A DNA stretch of 64,000 bases from Botryosphaeria dothidea. Lineage: Eukaryota; Ascomycota; Dothideomycetes; Botryosphaeriales; Botryosphaeriaceae. The stretch is taken from positions 2,356,001-2,420,000 of the forward strand of contig WWBZ02000062.1 in NCBI GenBank assembly GCA_011503125.2, given 5' to 3'. A program made the position numbers and the translations under genes. The notes under the pieces were generated by a model. The model did not search any database and was not told where the DNA came from. It saw only the letters and a list, made by a program, of their open reading frames with translations. This document shows, piece by piece, positions 44,177 to 55,690 of the stretch (positions are counted from its first letter, which is position 1; every line of letters begins with the position of its first letter).

Positions 44177-47100
44177 GCAGAGGTGCAGGGTGGAAGCAGT
44201 AGGGGCGGGAGGGGTTGATCGTTTTCGGTGGGCGGTGAGGTCACACTGGCGCCAAGAGTAGGACTCCAAGCAAGTCAGCCGAGCAGCGGAAAGAGACTTA
44301 CCACCAGCGGGGCGGAGAAGGAAGGCATTTAAGACATTGGCGGAGTGATCGGAGGAGGGTTTAGGAGCGGGGTGGGAGACCGACATCCACAGCCTCGGCG
44401 CCTTGGAAAGAAGAAGCGAAGATTCTGCATCACAGACTCCACCTTGCGCGCCTCTGGGTAAGGGGAATATTCATGGAAGAAGAGGAGACGACGCCTAACG
44501 GGCAACGAGAAGTGCAGAGCCTCCCACATGGTTGCCTTCAACAACCTTTCCCGATATGGCAGTTCGTTGTGCTGGATGACCTGCTGGATGACATGGTGGC
44601 ATGGGTCAGTCTAGTGATGGAGAGGCTGGGACGAGCTAATCGCAGCAGACGATCTGCCGACTAGTTGGCTGCCCGAGCCTACTGCCTGCATTAGGTCCCA
44701 GCGATTTACTCTTCTTTTCTCTTCTTCGAGAGTGTCGGTCTGGGTTGGGAGGGTCTGCCATGTGGATAGCCCCATCTGCCTGACCTACCTAAACGGCGAG
44801 GAGGCTGGGCAGCAGAGGGATAGACGAACGGATCCTGGTTATTACTTGTATTCAGGCGGCAAGAGATCATCAGCTCTTCTTTCTGTTCGACGGGAAGTCT
44901 GTTTCGGATTTTCCTGGTCGACGGGTCTTCCGCACTTTTGGCGCTGCCGTAGCGCTGTCGATGAATAGAAGGGCGGAAACAGACCGGTGCTTGGTCCGAA
45001 AAGCTGTTTGGTTGGACCTGACATCCCTACATGAAGCGCAGAACTATCCACGGCTATGGATACTCAGACGGTTTGTCTATCTTCTCTTTTTCCGGAAAGA
45101 CGTGCTTTTATGTATATGCTCCTTGCACTCCTATTGGCAGAACCATTTCGCAGCTCAACTGTGTCCCTGAAAGAGCCGCCCCAAGGCGAGCACACACTCT
45201 CTGTAAGACGTCAGCGACGTTGTTGCAGCGGACAGGATACCGTGTCGAAGTTTGAAAACGACGGAATTAGGTTCCCAAGCGGCCATACAGAGCCATGCAA
45301 AGAGTTCGACCATAACGCGCCACATCCCAGCTCACTCGCATGCTGCATGTCAGGAATGTCGGCCATCGCTGCCGCTTACGGCAGGGATTATTTAATCTCG
45401 ACAAAGCACAAGCCGACATTAAACGGTCAGCTCCGACGGAGTTTCACGAGAAAAATTCAGTCTTTGACAGAAATTTTACTTCATCTCACGTCTCAGCGTT
45501 GCAGCGGTTGCAGGCTCAGCGATGCCAAGCGCCACCGGCCGTCCACTACGGCAACCAACAGCCGTTCGTTTAATGTCGGCAAATATCAAAAACGTAGTCA
45601 TCACACGCGCCATCCTTGGACAGTGCGACGTAATGGTTGACACAGGCCCGTTCGTGCGCAACGGGCTTCATCTCCGAAAACAGATCGGAGCGGTGCCGTT
45701 GCTGACTCGCGAGAGGCTCACAGTCAAGAAATGATCGCCCCAAGCCACTGACGCCGCAACCATGCTGGCCCAAGACGCCACGGCGCGCCCAGAAGGCGGC
45801 AAGCAACGCCCAAGAGGCGCACAAGGCGGTGCCCTGACTCCTTGCCGACTCTTGTTTTCGCCTCTGCCCAGCCGAGGCACGCCTGACCGCAAATCAGCAT
45901 CTGCGGATTTTCCTTGGTTTCAAAAAAATTTCAAGCGACGTTTTTGCAACGACGTCTTCCAAGAAATTGGCCATCGGACGCGATCGCGCCTTGAATCGCC
46001 GCACCATGGTGCGACTATCCCCATCGCAGGTCTCCATTTCACAGCAGACAAGAGGATCATCGGACCGACTGGCGGTTCCGTAGGCCGTGCTGTTGGCCTG
46101 ACAGTCGAACATGCCTGTTCGGGGGGTGCGTTGTTTTTGCATCCACGTGCGGCACGGCATAGTGGGAGTCACTAGTGCATGTGGGCATGGTGCGGGAGCA
46201 GTTGTGCAGCGGCACCAGATCGGGCAAGTCGGTGTTTGGCGGCTGGTGTGGGTTAGGGCGGTCAGGCCGACGATGTGGGTGTTTTACGGCATGCGGAGGG
46301 CCCAGGGAGGACCCTGATGAACCGAGACGCGCATATCTTGCAGCGAGATGATGTCGTCTGCTCCACCAGCCGACAGGGCCCAATGAATGGCGGTATGGCG
46401 TAGCAGGGTGGGAAGTGCCGGCGTCCGACGCGCGCTTGGCTGCTTTGCCGCGACGATGGCAGCGTCTGGTGTCGGTGAGTGCTGCTTGGGGGAGGCGCCT
46501 ATGCACAGCATGGAGAACGGCCGGCGCGCGCACGAGGTTTGGCCGAGAGGCAGATACGCATATCTGGAGGCGCGCACCGCGCGGGGAGCAGCAGCGGTGC
46601 GAGGATGGGGAACGCGTCCGGAAAAGGCGTCCCTTTCGGCGCGCTGGCTCGTCATCAAGTCGCGAAAAGACTGGGGACGCGCTCCACAAGGAATCCGGCG
46701 GTGGTGGGCCCGCTCCTCTCCTCCTCTCCACCTTTTCGCCCGTCTTGGTCGGTTGCAAGAGGGCTGCGTCCGCTGCCGTGGTGGGCGGAGGCTCCGGCGC
46801 GCTGATTGGAGCGGCGGCGGGCGCGCCCCTGCAGCGCACGCATGTGCCGCACCCGGTTTGCGCCGTCGCCGTGGCCGCTGTCAGCAGCTGTTCGCAGACG
46901 CGGCGGGTGGCCGACGTCATCGGCGGCGGGAGAGCGCCGCTGGGCTGAGGCGAAACGAGGCCTGCTGGCAACTCTGCCGAGTGCGAAGGCGGGCGAGGGC
47001 GCGGCAGAGTTGCTTAACTGGGGGCGAAGCAGCGAGCGCACCGGCTGGGCGTCTTGGGGGGCGCTCGGGCGCTCTTGGCCGCGCCGGCACAAACTCCAGC

Positions 47101-47208
47101 GGATTTTGGGAGCAGCACGCAGATCAGCCCTCTCCCGCCATGGACCGCGCGACGGGCGCACCCAGCGCCTCACCACAGGGTCCACCGCGCTGCTAACTCC
47201 CAGCTCGC

Positions 47209-47565
47209 CCCCACATGGAGACACCGGCGAGCGCTTGCCCGTCTTTGGCCTCAACCCCCGGCCAATGACGTCCCCATGCCCCCAGGCCTGACCCGACGCA
47301 CACCTCACCCTGGGACCGACTGGGAAACGATGTTGCATCCATCAGCAATCTCTGCAAAAAGCCGTTGCGCTAGAGCCTAAGGAACCCGAACCATGCCAAC
47401 AGGGATTGCACTGCCGGCCTACTTTCCGCCGTTGCTGAAGGCCATAAAGACTGACTGCTCCCCCGGATCTCTGCCTGCCCCATCGCGCCAGCTTGTTCTT
47501 TTCCAGCGTCTTTGTGATACCCTCTCCGCGCAGAAGCCTGGAACGTGCTGAGTCCCGTTCCCCGG
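47209..47565. promoter_or_regulatory. Cluster of CreA/Mig1-type sites before the MFS gene
   Basis: Five matches to SYGGRG on the minus strand at 47209-47214, 47256-47261, 47280-47285, 47461-47466 and 47560-47565. CreA binds this core in glucose repression. The motif is short and the region GC-rich, so function is only suggested. Confidence 0.35.
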
Positions 47566-47695
47566 TTTCGAGAACTTCGAGTTTGGACGACCCTCTGGCT
47601 GGCTACCAGAGCGCACGAGTACAAGAAAGCTCTGTCCCCCTGCGCCTCGAGCGCTGCCACCTTTCGACTCTCTACGACCACCGCCAACCGCAATC

Positions 47696-49457
47696 ATGGG
47701 CTCCAACGCCGCCGTTGACTCGGCCGTTAACGTGAAGCATCCCCAGTTTCTGGGGATGCGGGGTAACCAGCTGAGTTTGGTTGTCTCCATCGTCGCTACG
47801 ACCGGCTTCTTGCGTAAGTCCTTATCTCCTTCGGCTTATCTCGAGCGAGCTTCAATGAAGCTAACCAATCTATCCGTCCAGTCTTCGGTTACGACCAGGG
47901 TGTCATGTCCGGTATCATTGCCGCTGAACCTTTCAACGATTACTTCCCTGAGACCAAGAACAACAAGACCTACCAGGGTTTCGTTACTGCCATCTACGAA
48001 GTTGGCTGCCTTCTCGGCGCCATCTTCATTCTGATGTTCGGTGACCGCCTTGGTCGCCGCAAGGGCATCATGTCTGGCGCTGCCATAATGATTCTTGGTG
48101 TCATCATTCAGATCACTGCCGTCAAGGGCCACAAGGCCACTGTTCAGCTCATCGTCGGCCGCACCATTACCGGTGTCGGCAACGGCATGAACACCTCGAC
48201 GATCCCAACCTACCAGGCCGAGTGTTCCAAGTCGACTAACCGAGGTCTGCTGATCTGCATTGAGGGTGGTATAATCGCCTTTGGTACGATGATCGCCTAC
48301 TGGATTGACTATGGCTGCAGCTACGGCTCTCAGGACCTGTCCTGGCGTTTCCCCATCGCCTTCCAGATTGTTTTCGGTCTGGTTGTTGTCATCTTCATGG
48401 TCGGCCTGCCGGAGTCGCCTCGCTGGCTGCTCACTAAGGACCGTCACGAGGAGGCTATGAAGGTTATTGCTGCTCTGCGTGGCCTGTCCGTTGACGACGA
48501 CGAGACCAAGCTCCAGGCCGCCATCATCATGGACAGCATCCGTGCTGCCGGCCACGCTGGTGGCAACACCTCTTATCGCGACCTGCTCACCGGTGGCAAG
48601 ACTCAGCACTGCCGCCGTATGCTCATCGGTGCCTCCTCCCAGCTCTTCCAGCAGATTGGTGGTTGCAACGCTGTTATCTACTACTTCCCTATTCTGTTCG
48701 AAGACACGATCCACGAGTCCACCAACTTGTCTCTTCTGCTCGGCGGAGTCAACATGATTGTCTACTCTATCTTCGCTACCACCTCTTGGTTCCTCATCGA
48801 GCGTACCGGTCGCCGCAAGCTTTTTCTGATCGGTACCGTTGGTCAGTGCCTGTCCATGGTTATCGTGTTCGCTTGCTTGGTTCCTGGCGGTTCGGAGAAC
48901 GCAAAGGGTTCGGCCGTTGGCCTGTTCACCTACATTGCCTTCTTCGGCGCTACCTGGCTCCCTCTGCCTTGGCTGGTGAGTTCTACTAATACTATCAACC
49001 TATAATTAGAGATGCTAACGATTCGCAGTACCCCGCTGAGGTCAACCCTCTCAAGACCCGTGCCAAGGCCAACGCTGTCTCGACCATTACCAACTGGCTG
49101 TTCAACTTCCTGATTGTTATGGTCACTCCCGTTATGATTGACAACATTGGTTGGGGTACTTATCTCTTCTTCGCGGCCGTCAACGCCTGCTTCTTCCCCG
49201 TTATCTACTTCTTCTACCCCGAGACCCGCATGAGGTCTCTCGAGGAGATCGACATCATCTTCGCCAAGGGTTTCACCGAGAAAACCAGCTACGTCACGGC
49301 GGCCAAGAACTTGCCTTTCCTGTCGGATGAGGAGATCGACGCCAAGGCCAAGGAGTACGGCTTCAGCTCCGACGAGGAGGGCAGCCCCGAGCGCGACAGC
49401 ACCGAGAAGGCGCAGCACAACGAGAAGGAGGTCGAGAACGGCAACCAGCACGTGTAA
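47696..49457 (+). CDS. MFS sugar transporter (sugar porter family)
   Basis: Three exons (47696-47813, 47882-48975, 49029-49457) give 546 aa with 12 predicted TM segments. Sugar porter signatures: LLFGYDQGVMSG in TM1, GDRLGRRKGI in the TM2-3 loop, PESPRWLL after TM6, FQQIGGCNAVIYYFP in TM7, RTGRRKLFLIG, and PETRMRSLEEID after TM12. It imports a hexose, pentose or polyol with protons across the plasma membrane; the exact substrate cannot be read from sequence. The tail is acidic (SSDEEGSPERDSTEK), as in regulated transporters. Codon choice is strongly biased to C-ending codons, suggesting high expression. The 3' UTR starts with two palindromes. Confidence 0.93.
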
Positions 49458-49490
49458 AGCGGAACTTACTCCCATTTTCTTTTACTTACA

Positions 49491-49528
49491 TGCTGCATGC
49501 AGCAATCTCCAGTTGGACTGGCAGTCCA
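49491..49528 (+). repeat. Two adjacent palindromes in the MFS 3' UTR
   Basis: TGCTGCATGCAGCA (49491-49504) is a perfect 14-bp palindrome. TGGACTG-G-CAGTCCA (49514-49528) is a perfect 7-bp inverted repeat. They begin 34 bp after the stop codon. Confidence 0.7.
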
Positions 49529-49812
49529 GCATTGATGCATGTCTCGAATAGACGCATCATCCGGCGTTTGCATTTCACTTCGCTACTTAGCCACCTAATG
49601 TTTTCGTGGCGCTTATTTTGTCTTTCCCTGTTCCCCCCCCTCTTTTTTTTTTTGGCATGAATGATACCATAGACTGAAGTCTAAAGACAATGCCTGCCGC
49701 CGACTAGATGTCCTTTGGGCGCAGCTGGCAGTGGAGAGGAGGAAGTTGCATTAGATTGGGCGTGATGGCAAAGCCCACATCACATCATCACATCTGAGAT
49801 GTTTCGTTCTCT

Positions 49813-49838
49813 TTTCCGTCGTCATGAAAAGACGGAAA
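49813..49838. repeat. 8-bp-stem hairpin downstream of the MFS gene
   Basis: TTTCCGTC (49813-49820) pairs with GACGGAAA (49831-49838) around a 10-base loop. Confidence 0.55.
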
Positions 49839-50593
49839 GATAGACACAGCATCGCGTGGAGTTACTAGAAAAAGAAAAGAATATAAAGAGTTCATCGCGC
49901 AATATTTTGTTCGCCTGGCAACAGTGACACGATGGATGACTGGCGCTTCTGACTGCTAACCAATAAGTAGAGTCTTGAATCAAATGCTATGGAGACTCGG
50001 TTCTCGCGCGTGCTCCACAGCTGTGGTGTGACTGCGGTGGCAAACATGGTGGTTGAAGGTAAGGTGACAGCACCCGAGCCTTAGCCGAAACCCATCCGGG
50101 TGGTCGGCTCCACGCCACTGCCGGCTTTTGAGCGGAGCAGCGCAGAAATGATCCCAATAAATGGCTGCGTTACACTGGGGTGTTGAGGTTTAATGTGAAG
50201 ATGGTGTATTGTTTATGCCGAGTTCCGATGCTGCGGTCCCCAGGGTCTGGGGGTCTGAGGGTCCTTGCATGAGCTGTCACGACTAGGATGCATCCAACCT
50301 TCCTTTCTGAGCAGCCTGCAGATTTACATTCTGCTTGAAACCCTACGAGGCTGTTGAATATCTCCGAACAGCTCGGTATGTCCGTTGAGACGGACTTTAC
50401 ACGCCCACTTAGCTTCAGTGTTCCAGACACACGACAAACTGTTGCAAGCCAGCAAATACCCTAATTTTAAACATACAATTTCGAGTAGTTTGAAATGCAA
50501 CGCTGTATCTATTTCAAATTGCAGAGATTCTCAACTACTACACAAGTGTTGCCTTTGCATGTTCCATCAGAAGAATGTGATTTTGTTCTCATC

Positions 50594-53091
50594 TCACAGC
50601 CCACCAACCGCATCCCTCGCCTGCCCTGCCCCCGTCGCACACCGATCCCAATTCTCACCCGCCTTATTCCCCCAATACCTCGGAAACCTTACTTCCGCAC
50701 CCACACCGCCTCTGAACGCGAATGTCAGCAGCTGCGCCAGCACCTGCGTCCCACCATCCAGCGCCGCCGCGACGACGTAGTTGTACTTCGTAAACACCCG
50801 CGGCCGGTAGCGGCGCAGGTAGAACTGGCTGGCGAAGCCGACGGCGAAGTAGGCCAGCATGGCGCTCGAGGTGGGAGCCGTGGCGAGGACGCCGGTGTAG
50901 GCGAGGATGAGTGGGGTGTTGATGGCGGCGAAGGAACGGTGGGCCAGGCGCGAGAGGGAGTACGTTGGGACGGGCGCGAGCAGGCCGAGGAGGAGGCTGA
51001 GCGGGATGGCGAAGTAGCGGGAGTTGGCGGTGAAGAGGGAGGAGCTGAGGGCACCGAAGGCGGTTGCCTGTTGAGGGAATCATCAGTGTGGGGAAATAAA
51101 GAGACCGGAGGGTGAGGTGGAGGGTTACCTGTGCACCGAGTTGCTGGACGTTGGCGCCGGACCAGACGGCACTGCCGGCGGTGGTGAGAAGGATGTCGCG
51201 CTGGTCTTTGGTGATTTCGGCCATGGCGATGTAGCTAATGATGGACCCGACGAGGGTGCCGACGACTTGGACGGTGAAGGTGATGCGTGGGGGGACTTTG
51301 GCATATTGTCCGAGTTTAAGGTTTTGCGTCAGGCTGATGGCTTGGGTGATGGAGTTGTAACCGAAGAGAGTAAAGTAAAGATTGGCAACTGGCTTTCCTG
51401 GGTGAACATAACCGCCCAGAGTTTGCATGAGGTACTGTGGGCTGCCCTGATAGCCGGTGAGCGCCGCTTGGGCACCGAAGAAGAACGAGAGGACGCATCC
51501 GATGAGAATGCTTATGAAAAAGCCATACCAAGAGAGTGTGGTGTTAGCGGCATAAATACAGACCAACCCAATAATCAAAGAGGCGGTGAAAATGATCGCG
51601 TACCACCAGTTGGGGCACTCTTTGTATGCGCGCATGAACTGGTAATGTGGGTTGTTGTCCACTTCATCATAGTCAACAACTTCCGGGTTGCTTGTCCAAA
51701 AGGTTGGTGTAATGAGTTTCCTCAGTTTCTCCGGATGAAGAAATGACCAGGCCTTCTTCACGTCATGCCAATTCCAGAGGAATACATGCATGACGGTCGA
51801 TGCGACATACAAATTGTTGGTAAGGATCGAAGTGGCGTAAGTTGCAGCAAGATATGGAAGGCCTCGCGTATCAATCACGTCTCTTTTGAGCGTGTTGTCC
51901 TCGTTTAGTATAGCCCTTTGGTCATATAAATTGTAGTTCGAGCCAGTGGAAGTTTCCGAATAGAGCATCTGTGACAGAAAAGGAAAGTCACGCGCCCTCC
52001 AGACATTTCCATAGTAGACTCCAGCAAACAAGATGATGCAGATAAGGTAGCCGATGAAATTGTTCGTTAAGGTCTGTAGCGGATACCATAAGGGCTGACT
52101 GGTGATGGATCGCCAGTCAAGTCCAAAAGAAAGGAAACCGAGGCCCTCATTCGGATTGGACCCTCCGAAGATGGTGGTGAAGACCTGACTGTTCTGATTT
52201 GCCAGACAGAAGATACTAACACCGGTCAGGATGGGCATTATGTATTCTGGAAAGAGCTGCCATATAAATATGGCCGCGAATGCCCAGCAAAGGACTCGGC
52301 GTTGGGGTTTGGTTTCCTTCCGATCCCGATGCAGCGACTCAACTAGAGAGTTTACTGGTAGCAATACAGGCCAAAGCATCTTGGCCGGATAAACGAGAGC
52401 ACGCCGGAGGAGCCCTGCGAAGCCGTAGCCAAGACATTGTGAGGAGATGACGAGCAGAATGGAAACCACTGTACTTGGTGGATTGTCGTAGTACAATCGC
52501 TGAGCGGCAACGACTTTGACAGCGAATGCAACTTGAGCTGATGAGGAGGCCAGGATGATGATGGCGGCGTGCTCTTTAGCGTTGAATGGATGAGGATTCA
52601 GCCAACGGGCGATGAAGCCGTAGCGTGGAATTGTCTTGTCCATGAAGTTACCAAAGACGTATGCGGCCAAGGCGATGAATATGGTCGGCACGTCGAGTGA
52701 TAGTGGTCGGAAGTAATACATGGTGTCCACGATTGCACCAAAAATTCCCAACCCAATACCTGAAGGGGGGTTAAGGTCAGCAATTCATCGGTGATGGGAG
52801 ACCAGCTGTTTACTTACCGATGAACCACATCCGAAATGTCAATGGGTTTAATGTTGGATCATCTTCCGCATGGAGCACTTTGGTGACGACGTCTTGCGAT
52901 TCTCGGACTTTGGGGGCCTCAACTGAATTTTCATCCAATCGGTCGTCCAGGCTTTCGACAGGACTCTTTTTGCTTCCCTCTCCAGAGAAGGCTGTCATTT
53001 CCATCTCAAAGTCGTCCACAAAACCTACTCCTGATCCTCTACTCAAACGTCTGGGGCATCTATGAAGCCCGAGGTCCTCTTCAGATTCCAT
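50594..53091 (-). CDS. OPT family oligopeptide transporter
   Basis: Three exons (53091-52818, 52759-51129, 51067-50594) give 792 aa with about 14-16 TM segments. OPT proteins import tetra- and pentapeptides, glutathione or metal chelates with protons across the plasma membrane. Family marks: an acidic N-terminus, HAEDDPTLNPLTFRMWFIG before TM1, NPHPFNAKEH (the family consensus is NPGPFNxKEH, so Gly is replaced by His), and AKVPPRITFTVQVVGT, a form of the KIPPR motif. The last exon encodes the C-terminal TM pair with NRDAVGGL-like ending. The substrate is not deducible. Confidence 0.93.
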
Positions 53092-54421
53092 ATTGGAAGT
53101 GCGTCTCCGGCTTCACCTTCAATCGACTCAGTTGACGAGGCCGACGTCTTCGAGGGACTCCTGGAAGTCTCTCCTAGCGAAATCGAGAAAGATAATAGTA
53201 ATGCAAACAAAAAGGGAGGCCAATGTCCCGACAAATAAAGGGTTCACATAACCCCAGAGAAGCAGATTTGCATGAGATGAACGAGATGGTCGCGGGTGGC
53301 ACGCACGCGCCAACTTACCTATATACCAAGAGATCTCCCAGGACTCGAATATGGCACTGTCGCATCCACGTTTTGCTGCGGTCTCCCAAGCATCTTGGCG
53401 CTTCGAGCCCCCCGGAAGCTTGAGCAAGATAATCCTCCACAGTCCCTGATTGGGCGCGCAGATTCTCCGTGTTACTCATCGAGCTAGCGCAGCTCGCGCG
53501 GCGTCACTCATCATCTCCCATTTCGACTATAATTTCAATAGTATGATTCTTGAGAAGTTTGCGTTAGTAGAAAATGACCGAAGTCCCTCCAGAGATCTGG
53601 GTAGATGGTCGCAAACTGAGGACCGGCGACTGCTGTTTCTCTTCCCCGCACCTCCGCAAGCGCTGGTCAAGCCATCGAATGTTTCACCAGTGTATAAGGA
53701 CAGTGACAGGGTAAGCTCCACAACTCTTAGCCCTCATTCTTATCGCCTTAGCTATTGAAACATTGTCGCGGCATCGTATTCATCCCGCCTCCCCGGAGAA
53801 TCAAGAATATTAGTGGTCCACACAGCTGACCGCAGCACCTCTCTGCCCGTCATAAGCTGTCTACCCAGCAGAAGGAGGCGTGAGCCGCTGATTTACGGCT
53901 CTGATTCATTAGAAGAGTTGTCAGAGGGGTGGGGGGGAAAGTAAAGACGGAAGATAGGAGGTGGCTACATCATAGCCTCTACTGGCGCTTGACAAGCATG
54001 TGAAGCAAGCCTTCGTTCAAGTACCGATCCTCCTGAGCACTTGGCGATGTTGATCTCCGCTTGGCAGTAGACGGGCGTTATGGAACCTTCAACGTATAAC
54101 GATTCGATCTTGGGCTGTAGGTTAAATGATCGCCTTGGCCGTTGAGCATCCGCGGTACCCTTTTCTTGGCTTGCACGCGCATAGGGCTGCAGGTCGAGTA
54201 TCACACGCGACAACCACGACGGTTTCTGAAGAACGTTGATCCAGAGGCTGTCTTTAAGTAAGCGGATTGTGTGAATACGAAAATAGTAGTTGGATAAATA
54301 GCTGATGATTGAGGGTATGTACAAATTACGATCAAATTAAGTCAGTGTTCGCAGCCTGATCAGGGTGTCTTATACGTGAGGAAACTCTGATTTTTAGTCA
54401 GAGAGACCGCCGAGGCCTGGA
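53092..54421. other. Intergenic region between OPT and dehydrogenase genes
   Basis: About 1.3 kb forming the OPT promoter and the dehydrogenase 3' side. A minus-strand frame at 53128-53427 has one hydrophobic stretch (LFVGTLASLFVCITIIFL) but starts at a non-ATG codon and has no homology I recognise. A similar frame at 53965-54324 is also unsupported. Confidence 0.45.
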
Positions 54422-55690
54422 TCAAGCTTGTAGAGAGTCAACCTTCTCTAGCTGTGGCGCGATCTCAACCAGAATCTTGACGTTCCTCTCTTTTTCATTT
54501 ATGAGTGGCATGAAGCCCTTCGCAATGAGGTCTTCAAGCTGGATGCGTCCTGTAATCATGCGGTTGGGTTTCAAGGAACCTGCATAAGATGAATTAGTAC
54601 TCGTTGTAGCTAGTCACCAACAGAGCCCTTACCATTGGCCAAGTTCTCAATCACAGCCTCGAAGTCTCTCCGCTGGTATCCAAGAACCGCAGTGTAGTTT
54701 CCCTCTTTAAAGGTGAGCATGTTTGGTTGGAATGGGACTTCCTTTTCCCAAATTGCGACATTCACAACGGTACCACGGGCTTTCACAGCCATGCAGGCGG
54801 TGTTGAGACTGTTGAACTTTAGTGGTCCAAGACCTCCCGCGTTATCGAAGGGATGGATTCACTCACCTTGCAGGGACACCAGCACAATCGAAGACCACGT
54901 CTGGTCCATCGCCGCCGCTCAATGTTTTGCTCACCGCAACCAGATCATACGTCTTCGGATCCAGCACATGGTGCGCGCCAAACTCCCTAGCGAACTTCTG
55001 TCTTTGCGCTGCGACCTCGCTCATGATGATTTTCTTCGTCTTTTTCGCGGCCAAACACTGCACAACAGCCAGGCCGATCGGTCCACCTCCCAGCACCAAC
55101 ACCGTGCTATCCTTTGTCAAAGCACCCTTGGCTGCCTCTGTCGCGTGCCAAGCTACACTGAGCGGCTCTACCAAGGCGCCGATGTCCAGCGGCACGTTAT
55201 CGGGAAGCGGCAACACTGCGCGGGAAGGAACCACAACGGCGTCGCTCAGTCCGCCACCACCGCCCGACAAGCCAATGAAACCCCCGTTATAGCAGGCATT
55301 CTCAACACCGTTCTTGCAGGCGCCGCAGGAATCGCAGTAGACTGTGGGCTGGACAGCGACTTTCTGGCCGACGCGGAATTGACCCTGAGGCACTTTGGAC
55401 CCGATCTCCTTGATGACGCCGGAGAACTCGTGACCGAAAGTGATGGGGATAGTTTCTTTTGTTACTGGATGAGGTTCCACAGGCGCAAATGTAGGACCGC
55501 CCAAATACTCATGCAGGTCAGTACCGCATATGCCGACGAAGGCGGGTGCGACCTAGCGAAGTCAGTGGTGGTCGTAAGGAGCAACTGAAGAGCATTGGAG
55601 AGGTACCTTGATCTGGTCGGGACCAGTGGTCTCCTCGGGAATCTCCTCGATCCTGATGTCTTCCTTACCGTAGTATCTGGCAGCGCGCAT
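54422..55690 (-). CDS. Zinc alcohol dehydrogenase, (R,R)-butanediol dehydrogenase type
   Basis: Four exons (55690-55607, 55552-54867, 54808-54633, 54579-54422) give 367 aa. It is a medium-chain zinc dehydrogenase/reductase with a GroES-like N-terminal domain and a Rossmann fold. The catalytic zinc ligands are in VGICGTDLHEY and FGHEFSG; the structural zinc uses the four Cys of CDSCGACKNGVENAC. The cofactor loop is LGGGPIGLAVVQ. The overall order and the LVEPLSVAWHA segment fit the butanediol/sorbitol dehydrogenase branch, which oxidises vicinal diols or polyols with NAD+. The exact substrate is not certain. All introns are 53-58 nt. Confidence 0.9.

Larger units (their letters stand above)
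42900..47695. other. Gene-free stretch of 4.8 kb before the sugar transporter
   Basis: Overlapping frames occur on both strands, many starting at non-ATG codons, and none shows a convincing domain. A CG/CA alternating tract lies at 43989-44024 and a 15-bp tandem duplication at 44147-44176. The part 46400-47300 is very GC-rich. A minus-strand segment near 46330-46420 faintly resembles an ankyrin repeat (TAIHWALSAGGADDIISL). SYGGRG-type sites cluster at 47209-47565. Confidence 0.4.
49458..50593. other. Convergent intergenic region between MFS and OPT genes
   Basis: About 1.1 kb. It holds palindromes at 49491-49504 and 49514-49528, C and T runs at 49632-49653, and a hairpin at 49813-49838. No gene is supported. 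Confidence 0.5.

Noticed and set aside
46057..47338. Long overlapping frames of 161-304 codons on both strands
   Set aside because: High GC reduces stop codons; translations are Pro/Arg/Ala-rich and low in complexity on every frame.
53128..53427. Minus-strand frame with one hydrophobic stretch upstream of the OPT gene
   Set aside because: No ATG at the start, not joined in frame to the OPT gene, and the OPT N-terminus is complete without it.
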